Assembly: GCA_018712885.1 (NCBI GenBank)
Contig: DVGE01000051.1
Coordinates: 1-7,417 of the forward strand
Length of the DNA: 7,417 nucleotides
Direction of reading: 5' to 3'
Source of the DNA: Candidatus Pullichristensenella stercoripullorum
GTDB taxonomy: Bacteria; Bacillota; Clostridia; Christensenellales; Aristaeellaceae
The translations under genes and the position numbers were made by a program. Positions 1 to 5,066 of the stretch are shown here, one piece after another. Positions within the stretch are counted from its first letter, which is position 1. Every line of letters begins with the position of its first letter. Under the pieces are notes generated by a model. That model searched no databases, had not been told where the DNA came from, and was given only the letters and a program-made list of their open reading frames with translations.

Positions 1-27
1 CAGGATCTCATACAAGCCGTCGCTCAC
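1..27 (-). CDS. 5' end of an unidentified leftward gene (partial)
   Basis: On the minus strand a GTG at 27-25 opens a frame reading MSDGLYEIL before the window ends. It is preceded by a near-perfect Shine-Dalgarno sequence, AAGGAGGG (42-35), about seven bases upstream, which is the main reason to believe it. An in-frame ATG at 60-58 would add eleven residues, but it has no ribosome binding site and would lie almost at the predicted transcription start, so GTG is preferred. Nine residues are too few to name a family. The gene is divergent from the transporter gene to its right and shares the intergenic region with it. Confidence 0.55.
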
Positions 28-62
28 GCGCGCGCCCTCCTTATTGATAAAATCCCCCATCT

Positions 63-68
63 ATCATA
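63..68 (-). promoter_or_regulatory. Possible -10 element of the leftward gene
   Basis: The minus strand reads TATGAT here, one mismatch from TATAAT, and would start transcription near base 56, leaving room for the AAGGAGGG ribosome binding site and the GTG at 27. I see no convincing -35 hexamer at the normal distance, so the call is weak. Confidence 0.3.
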
Positions 69-108
69 GCATGAACGTGTTAAATTCCCGTTGAAAATCG
101 CCGTGAAC

Positions 109-127
109 GAAAAATGCCGCATTTTTC
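109..127. promoter_or_regulatory. Perfect 19-bp dyad, candidate operator
   Basis: GAAAAATGC, one central C, then GCATTTTTC: two 9-base arms that are exact reverse complements. A one-base spacer makes it a poor RNA hairpin but a plausible binding site for a dimeric regulator. It sits between the two divergent promoters, centred about 47 bp upstream of the predicted start of the transporter transcript and about 62 bp upstream of that of the leftward gene, so one protein could act on both. No regulator gene is visible in the window. Confidence 0.45.
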
Positions 128-149
128 CGTCCCTTCCCGCGCCGTTCCG

Positions 150-158
150 TGTTATAAT
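150..158 (+). promoter_or_regulatory. Extended -10 promoter of the transporter gene
   Basis: TGTTATAAT contains the consensus TATAAT (153-158) and the TGN extension directly before it. No good -35 hexamer lies 16-18 bp upstream, which is typical of extended -10 promoters. Transcription would begin near base 165, giving a leader of about 17 bases that holds the ribosome binding site. Confidence 0.65.
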
Positions 159-167
159 ATCGTGGGT

Positions 168-173
168 AGGTGG
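168..173 (+). promoter_or_regulatory. Ribosome binding site that decides the transporter start
   Basis: AGGTGG ends eight bases before the ATG at 182. It overlaps the upstream in-frame GTG at 170, so that GTG cannot use it, and it lies too far from the later ATG at 200. This fixes 182 as the most likely start. Confidence 0.6.
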
Positions 174-181
174 TTTCATTT

Positions 182-946
182 ATGGAAGTAACAACCGCGA
201 TGTATCTGACGGTCTGCCCCCTGATCTTTCTGGCCTCGCTGGTGGACGCCATCGGCGGGGGCGGCGGGCTGATCTCGCTGCCGGCCTATTATCTGGCGGG
301 ATTGCCGCCGACGCTGGCGGCGGGCACCAACAAGCTCTCGGCCTGCTTTGGCACGCTGGTGGCCACGCTGCGCTTCGGCAAGGGCCATCGCCTGCTTTTG
401 TGGCCGGCGCTGTTGGCCGTGGCGGGGGCGCTGCCGGGCGCGTTCGCGGGCGCGGAGCTTCTCAAGACCATGGACGAGGACACCATCCGCATGATCATGC
501 TCATCGGCGTGCCGATCATGGCGCTGGTGGTGGCCTTCAAGCGCGACACGCCCGCAAGACCGCGCGAAATGACGCGCGGCGTGTACGCCATGTGCTTTGG
601 CGTCGGGCTGGTGTGCGGCTTTTACGACGGCTTTTTCGGCCCCGGCGCCGGCACGCTGATGATCATGCTGTTCACCTGGGTGGCGGGCATGGACATGGTG
701 ACGGCCTCGGGCACGGCCAAGCCGGTCAACCTCGCCTCCAACCTCGCCTCGCTGACCTCGTTTTTATTGAGCGGCGACGTGCTTTTCCGCCTCGCCGCGC
801 CCGCCATCCTTTGCTCCATCGCCGGCGGCTGGCTGGGCTCGAAGCTGGCCATGCGCGTGGGCGCGCGGCTCATTCGCTTCGTGATGCTGGGCGTGCTGGT
901 TCTTCTGGTGGGCAAGCTCGCGTATGAATGGCTCGTCGCCGCGTGA
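182..946 (+). CDS. TauE/SafE (YfcA-type) membrane transporter
   Basis: A 254-residue integral membrane protein of the TauE/SafE family (formerly DUF81), whose characterised members export sulfite, sulfoacetate or other small organic anions; the substrate here cannot be told. Both halves of the internal repeat are visible. In the first, AIGGGGGLISLP (23-34) is followed by AAGTNKL (46-52); in the second, GFYDGFFGPGAGT (146-158) is followed by TASGTAKPVNLASNLAS (174-190). These Gly-rich loops ending in GT-K are the family signature. Hydrophobic stretches around 7-23, 72-92, 103-119, 135-148, 156-170, 204-216 and 232-247 fit a polytopic protein of the usual length. The ATG at 182 is preferred over GTG 170 because of the AGGTGG site. 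It is the first gene after the extended -10 promoter; the next gene starts 55 bp after its stop. Family is near certain, substrate unknown. Confidence 0.9.
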   Translation: MEVTTAMYLTVCPLIFLASLVDAIGGGGGLISLPAYYLAGLPPTLAAGTNKLSACFGTLVATLRFGKGHRLLLWPALLAVAGALPGAFAGAELLKTMDEDTIRMIMLIGVPIMALVVAFKRDTPARPREMTRGVYAMCFGVGLVCGFYDGFFGPGAGTLMIMLFTWVAGMDMVTASGTAKPVNLASNLASLTSFLLSGDVLFRLAAPAILCSIAGGWLGSKLAMRVGARLIRFVMLGVLVLLVGKLAYEWLVAA

Positions 947-1001
947 ACCGATCGGCCGCCGATTACGTCTATATTACAAGTATAAACGTGGGAGGGTCTT
1001 C

Positions 1002-2789
1002 ATGCAGTTGCGTTTCCGGCGCGCTTTGTGCGCGCTTCTGGCCCTTTTGCTGCTGGCCTCGTCGCCGGCGCTGGCGCTGGGCTTCATCTTCGGCGATGGC
1101 ACGGACGCGCCCGCCGCTTCGTCCATCGAGGACGACGGCATGCTGCGCGTGTATTTGAAATCGCTGGGCGACCCGGCTTCTCTGGGCATGACGCTGGCCG
1201 GCTCCTATACCGTGGAGGGCGACCGCGGCTTCCGCTTTGACCGCGATACCGCCATCGTGCTGGCCGCGGACGGGGAGAGCGTGCTCCTCAGCGTGGGCGG
1301 CCTCACCATCGACATGGGGCCTTCGATGACGCTGACGCGGCAGGCCGTGACCGACGGCGGCGAGAACGGCATCTACATCCACGAATCGGAGAAGGACGCG
1401 CTCTTTGAGGGCGACCTCCATGTTTCCGTGGAGGACGGCGGCCTGCGCTGCATACTCACCATCCACATTGAGGACTACCTCAAGGGCGTGGTGGCCTACG
1501 AGATGAGCGATTCCTTCCCGCTGGAGGCGCTCAAGGCGCAGGCCGTGGCCGCGCGCACCTACGCCATGGGCCGCAAGTGGGTCAGCGCCGCGCGCGACTA
1601 CGACGTGGTGGACACCACGCAGGACCAGGTGTACAAGGGGCTGGACGCGGACTATACCAATGTCATCGCCGCGGTGGAGGCCACGCGCGGCGTGGTGGGC
1701 ACCTACAACGGCGGCTTCGCCATGTGCTACTACACCGCCAGCAACGGCGGGCAGACGGCGCTGGCCACCGACATCTGGGGCGGGGAGGGCGACTACGGCT
1801 ACCTGGCCATGGTGGACGACCCCTACGATCTGGAAAACCCCGCCAGCCTTGTAAACAGCGTTTCCTTCGCGGGCGACGTTTCTGACAACGCCGCGCTGAA
1901 GGCGATGCTGGACGAGGGCATCGCGGCGCTCGACCTGCCCTATGCGGACGTGGCGCTGGAAAGCGTCGTTTCCATCGAGCCGGCGGAACCGAAGTTCGAG
2001 GGCAGCTACATGTATACGAAGCTGCGCTTCACCCTCTCGGTGTCGGCCATGCTGGAGGGCTGGTACGCGCAGGAGGGCGACGCCTACGCGCCGCTGTTCA
2101 CGGACAGCTCGGACTTTTCGCCGGAGATGCTGGCCTCGGCCACGGGGCTGGCGCTGGCGCGGCGCGGGCGGCTGGGCCTCCCCTACGTCTACCGCCATGG
2201 CCGCGAGGTGCTGCCGGAGACGGTGACGGTGGACCTGTCCGTGTACGATCAGATCAAGGACGGACTTTCGCTGGGGCTGAACGGCGGCGATTACGAGCTG
2301 ATCAGCGTGACGCAGGAAGAGGACGGGCGCTTCACCATCTCCATGCGCCGCTTCGGGCACGGCGTGGGCATGAGCCAGCGCGGGGCGCAGTGGATGGCCG
2401 GGGAATACGGCATGAGCTATATTGAGATCCTCAACTTCTACTACCCCGGCATGACGCTGGAGACCATCGACTGGCCCGAGGTGGCGCTGACGGCGCTGGA
2501 AGAGCTGCCCGAGAGCATCGGCTTTGCCCGGGCGCGGCCCACGCCGACCCCCACCCCCGCGCCGCTGCCGGCGCTGGAGGAGGGCGAATACTACGCCTCG
2601 GTGGTGCTGGAGACGCGCTCTTCTTCCCTGAACGTGCGCGAGCAGCCCTCGACGAGCGCGCGCATCGTCGCCGCGCTGGACTATGGGCGGCGCGTGATCG
2701 TCTGCGAGGACGCGGGCGACGGCTGGGTGCGCATACGCACCGCCGAATTGCAGGGCTATGTGAAGCTGGAATACCTGCAGGCGGAATGA
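1002..2789 (+). CDS. Secreted SpoIID/LytB-domain lytic transglycosylase with C-terminal SH3-like domain
   Basis: A 595-residue exported protein. Residues 1-26 form a signal peptide (Arg-rich start, Leu/Ala core, probable cleavage after ALA). The SpoIID/LytB domain follows a poorly conserved 30-140 region: the core is YLKGVVAYEM (159-168), with E167 at the position of the catalytic glutamate of SpoIID, then LEALKAQAVAARTYA (174-188), CYYTASNGGQT (242-252) and GHGVGMSQRGAQWMAGEYG (452-470). SpoIID enzymes cleave the glycan backbone of peptidoglycan, in the founding case during engulfment with SpoIIP. A Pro/Thr linker (512-523) leads to an SH3-like domain (530-593, with SSLNVREQPS and GWVRIR), a likely wall-binding module. 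It is much longer than Bacillus SpoIID (about 340 residues), and the region matching FH in some zinc-binding SpoIIDs reads YY. It is probably a SpoIID-like paralogue. Start: ATG 1002 after GGAGGG (991-996), giving a proper signal peptide; the frame is open back to 924, but there is no ribosome binding site there. A TATATT at 970-975 might be its -10. Confidence 0.88.
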   Translation: MQLRFRRALCALLALLLLASSPALALGFIFGDGTDAPAASSIEDDGMLRVYLKSLGDPASLGMTLAGSYTVEGDRGFRFDRDTAIVLAADGESVLLSVGGLTIDMGPSMTLTRQAVTDGGENGIYIHESEKDALFEGDLHVSVEDGGLRCILTIHIEDYLKGVVAYEMSDSFPLEALKAQAVAARTYAMGRKWVSAARDYDVVDTTQDQVYKGLDADYTNVIAAVEATRGVVGTYNGGFAMCYYTASNGGQTALATDIWGGEGDYGYLAMVDDPYDLENPASLVNSVSFAGDVSDNAALKAMLDEGIAALDLPYADVALESVVSIEPAEPKFEGSYMYTKLRFTLSVSAMLEGWYAQEGDAYAPLFTDSSDFSPEMLASATGLALARRGRLGLPYVYRHGREVLPETVTVDLSVYDQIKDGLSLGLNGGDYELISVTQEEDGRFTISMRRFGHGVGMSQRGAQWMAGEYGMSYIEILNFYYPGMTLETIDWPEVALTALEELPESIGFARARPTPTPTPAPLPALEEGEYYASVVLETRSSSLNVREQPSTSARIVAALDYGRRVIVCEDAGDGWVRIRTAELQGYVKLEYLQAE

Positions 2790-2798
2790 GGCCATGAT

Positions 2799-2822
2799 GG
2801 GGCGGGGCGCGTTCCCCGCCCC
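2799..2822 (+). other. GC-only hairpin between the SpoIID-like and caspase-like genes
   Basis: GGGGCGGGG (2799-2807), a six-base loop, and CCCCGCCCC (2814-2822) form a perfect 9-bp all-GC stem starting nine bases after the stop codon. No run of T follows, so it is not a standard intrinsic terminator; it could stabilise the upstream mRNA end, pause polymerase or reduce read-through. Confidence 0.5.
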
Positions 2823-2845
2823 GCGCGATAGACCAAAGAAGTTTC

Positions 2846-2860
2846 GGCGGCGCGGCCGCC
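2846..2860 (+). promoter_or_regulatory. Small hairpin touching the caspase gene's ribosome binding site
   Basis: GGCGGC (2846-2851), loop GCG, GCCGCC (2855-2860). The stem ends one base before the CGGAGGA Shine-Dalgarno sequence (2861-2867) of the next gene, which also uses a GTG start. The arrangement could restrain translation, though GC-rich DNA makes such short stems by chance. Confidence 0.3.
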
Positions 2861-2870
2861 CGGAGGACAC

Positions 2871-4907
2871 GTGATCCAGAAGACGACACTGGCAGTCCTG
2901 CTGTTTGCGTTGTTTGCGTCGGTTTTCGCGGCCGGCGCATTTTCCGTGTCCGGGGCCGCCCCGGAAAGCGCCGCTCTGCCCGCCGACGCGCACGCCGATG
3001 TGACGCTCAACGGCGGCGAGCAGCGCTTTACCTTCTCCCCCGCCGCCAACAGCGTTTACAGCGTCTATTTCTTCCCCGACGGCGAAGGGGCCGCCGTGGA
3101 CGCGCGCCTCTACCAGGGCGGGGCGCTCATCGCCACGGGCGGCGGTTCTTTGCGCCTGTTCGAAGCCAGCCTCAGCGCCGGGGAGACCTACGAGCTCGCG
3201 CTGGGCGGCACGGGCAGCGGGCGTCTGGAAGTGATGCGCGCCACCCTCGGGCGCTGCTTTGAAAAGCCCATCGAGCTTGCCGGGGACGAGCTGGCCTATG
3301 AAAAGCTGCTGGTGCGCCCCGGCGACGCCCACTGGTACGCCTTTACCGCCGGCACGGGCGGGCCGGCCACCATCCACGCCGAGCCGGAGGGCGCGCAGGA
3401 GCTCGTGCTCAGCGGCCTGCTGATGGACGCGGAAGGGCGCGTGCTGGAGGACGTGGGCGGCGGCGCGGGCGGCTTCGTCATCGACTGCGAGCTCGCGGCC
3501 GGAGCGCGCTACTATGTGCGCGTATCGGCGCTTGACGACACCACCGGGGCGTACCGCCTCACGGTGGAACAGGACACCGCCCGCGCCGCGCGGCCGGAGG
3601 CGGTGACGCTCTCGGCGCAGGAGCTGGCGCTGGACATCGGCGGGGCGGCGGCGCTCATCGCTTCCGTGTCGCCCGCGGACGCGCACCCCACCGTGACGTT
3701 TTCAAGCTCTGACAGCGCCGTGGCCACCGTTTCGCAGACGGGCGAGGTCTACGCCGTGGGCGCGGGCGAGGCCGTGATCACCGCGCGGGCCTGGGGCGGG
3801 GCGAGCGCCTCCTGCGTGGTGCGAGTGGCGGGCGTGCCGCTCTCGGGCATCGGCTTTTCCCAGAGCGCCCTGACGCTGCGCGTGGGCGAGAGCGTAGGCA
3901 CCTCCCTGGAGTTCTACCCGGAAAACGCCTCCGACCGGCGCGTGGTCTACAGCGTGGGAAGCGCGGATATCATCTCCGTCTCCCCCGAGGGCGTGGTCAC
4001 GGGCCTTGCCGAGGGCACGGCGCGGCTGGTGGCCGTGGCCGTGGACGGCGGGCACACGGACATCCTCGAAGTGACGGTCGAGCCTGCCGCCGCCAAGCTG
4101 CGCGCGCTCATCGTCGGCCAGCAGATGTACGAAGAAGGGGTCAACAGCGTGCGCGTGGGTTCCATCAACACCGCGCAGAGCGTCTCCTTCCTCTTGCAGA
4201 ACCAGAGCGTGGACGGGGAGAGCTATGAGACGACGGTGCTGCTCGACTCCGGACGCGCGGAAACGCTCGCCGCCATCCGCACGGCCTTCGCGGAGGCGAA
4301 GGAAGGCGACATTTCGCTGTTTTACATCACCTGCCACGGCTATTACGCCCACGGCATGAGCTTTTTTGAATTGTACGACGGTTCGGTGATCGCCGCGCGC
4401 GATCTGGAGCGCGAATTGCGCAAGGTGCCGGGCACGGTGGTGGTCGTCGCCGACTGCTGCGGCAGCGGCGGACTCATCGGCAGGGCCTCGACGCTGGAGG
4501 AGTTCAACCGCGGCATCGTGCGGGTATTTACCGGGCGCGTGGGCGCGCCGGCGCTGACGGGCAGCAAGTACAAGGTCATCGCCAGTGCCTCGCTGGATCA
4601 GGACAGCTACCGCATCAGCTTCGACGAGAACATCACCGAGAGCGACATGGCCACGGTGCTGGCGCGGGCGCTGTGCGACGGGGCGGGCTGGAGCCTCAGC
4701 GGGAGCCGCCGCGCCGCCCTGCGCGCCGATACGGACTACGACCGGCAGATCACCTTCGGCGAGATCGGCGCCTACCTTTCCCGCCGCGTGCCCTGGTATC
4801 TGAACGTGGCCGGGGAACTGGCCGGGGCTTCGACCGCCTACGTGCAGAACGTACAGGTATATCCCGCGGGCGACCCGCTGGTGCTCTTCGGGCGGCAGGG
4901 GCAGTGA
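2871..4907 (+). CDS. Secreted caspase-family (C14-like) cysteine peptidase with PPC-like and Ig-like domains
   Basis: A 678-residue protein. Residues 1-23 (or to about 29) are a signal peptide. About 42-124 and 128-233 look like two beta-sandwich modules resembling bacterial pre-peptidase C-terminal (PPC) domains (weak call). Two BIG2-type Ig-like domains follow: 244-319 (with FSSSDSAVATVSQTGEVYAV) and 322-404 (with VISVSPEG-like ISVSPEGVVTGLAEGTARL). The caspase-like domain spans about 409-665: first strand LRALIVG, catalytic histidine H489 in YITCHG, and catalytic cysteine C530 in VVVVADCCGSGG, the DxCxSG pattern of caspases and metacaspases. Residues 620-631 fit an EF-hand loop (D620, D622, D624, I627, E631). 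Such enzymes cut after specific charged residues; the target here is unknown, and the protein should act outside the membrane. Start: an in-frame stop at 2829-2831 forces initiation after it, and GTG 2871 follows GGAGG (2862-2866). It lies 81 bp after the SpoIID-like gene and probably shares its transcript. Confidence 0.85.
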   Translation: MIQKTTLAVLLFALFASVFAAGAFSVSGAAPESAALPADAHADVTLNGGEQRFTFSPAANSVYSVYFFPDGEGAAVDARLYQGGALIATGGGSLRLFEASLSAGETYELALGGTGSGRLEVMRATLGRCFEKPIELAGDELAYEKLLVRPGDAHWYAFTAGTGGPATIHAEPEGAQELVLSGLLMDAEGRVLEDVGGGAGGFVIDCELAAGARYYVRVSALDDTTGAYRLTVEQDTARAARPEAVTLSAQELALDIGGAAALIASVSPADAHPTVTFSSSDSAVATVSQTGEVYAVGAGEAVITARAWGGASASCVVRVAGVPLSGIGFSQSALTLRVGESVGTSLEFYPENASDRRVVYSVGSADIISVSPEGVVTGLAEGTARLVAVAVDGGHTDILEVTVEPAAAKLRALIVGQQMYEEGVNSVRVGSINTAQSVSFLLQNQSVDGESYETTVLLDSGRAETLAAIRTAFAEAKEGDISLFYITCHGYYAHGMSFFELYDGSVIAARDLERELRKVPGTVVVVADCCGSGGLIGRASTLEEFNRGIVRVFTGRVGAPALTGSKYKVIASASLDQDSYRISFDENITESDMATVLARALCDGAGWSLSGSRRAALRADTDYDRQITFGEIGAYLSRRVPWYLNVAGELAGASTAYVQNVQVYPAGDPLVLFGRQGQ

Positions 4908-4915
4908 GCGCCGCC
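4891..4915 (+). other. Hairpin spanning the caspase gene's stop codon
   Basis: GGCGGC (4891-4896) can pair with GCCGCC (4910-4915) around a 13-base loop that contains the TGA (4905-4907). There is no T tract, so this is at best a weak end-of-gene structure. No better terminator is seen before the next promoter. Confidence 0.25.
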
Positions 4916-4986
4916 ATAGCACACGAAATGACATTTCTCTCGCGGATTTATGTTAAATCTTTGAGAAAAGTTTTGCTTTGCAGGAA

Positions 4987-5014
4987 TTGCCTTGCGCTTC
5001 GCGAATCGTATAAG
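4987..5014 (+). promoter_or_regulatory. Probable promoter of the ispH-rpsA gene
   Basis: TTGCCT (4987-4992), a 16-bp spacer and TATAAG (5009-5014) make a sigma-A-like promoter in a stretch much richer in A and T than the surrounding genes. Transcription would begin near 5021, giving a leader of about 40 bases. Upstream lies a short dyad, GAAATG-A-CATTTC (4925-4937). Confidence 0.5.
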
Positions 5015-5043
5015 TTAGCGTATTTTCGAAACGCATATAGGGT

Positions 5044-5050
5044 GAGGGGG
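5044..5050 (+). promoter_or_regulatory. Ribosome binding site of ispH, oddly placed
   Basis: GAGGGGG is the only Shine-Dalgarno-like run before ispH. It ends 16 bases before the first standard start codon in frame (GTG 5067), too far for normal use, but seven bases before an in-frame GTT at 5058. The true start is therefore uncertain. Confidence 0.5.
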
Positions 5051-5066
5051 AATTTTCGTTTCCAAC

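Noticed and set aside
91..927. 278-codon plus-strand frame overlapping the transporter gene
   Set aside because: It gives an Arg/Gly/His-rich sequence with no membrane segments, while the other frame gives a textbook TauE/SafE protein with a ribosome binding site.
950..964. Small stem ATCGG-CCG-CCGAT after the transporter gene as a terminator
   Set aside because: Only five pairs and no T tract; not enough for termination.
924..1001. Upstream extension of the SpoIID-like frame to ATG 924
   Set aside because: It would overlap the transporter's end, has no Shine-Dalgarno sequence and would put 26 charged residues before an otherwise perfect signal peptide. ATG 1002 has GGAGGG at the correct distance.
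2538..2565. Pro/Thr-coding repeat as a mobile or CRISPR-like repeat
   Set aside because: It is a short in-frame PTPTPTPAP linker between two protein domains, a common feature of exported proteins.
969..3686. Very long open frame on the minus strand (905 codons) opposite the SpoIID-like and caspase-like genes
   Set aside because: It is rich in Arg, His, Gly and Ala with no domain motif, spans the end of one gene and the beginning of the next, and arises because GC-rich third positions remove stop codons on the opposite strand. The plus-strand genes have clear motifs and ribosome binding sites.
3702..4934. 410-codon minus-strand open frame opposite the caspase domain
   Set aside because: No recognisable motif, low-complexity Ala/Arg/His/Gly content, and the plus strand carries the intact catalytic His and Cys motifs.
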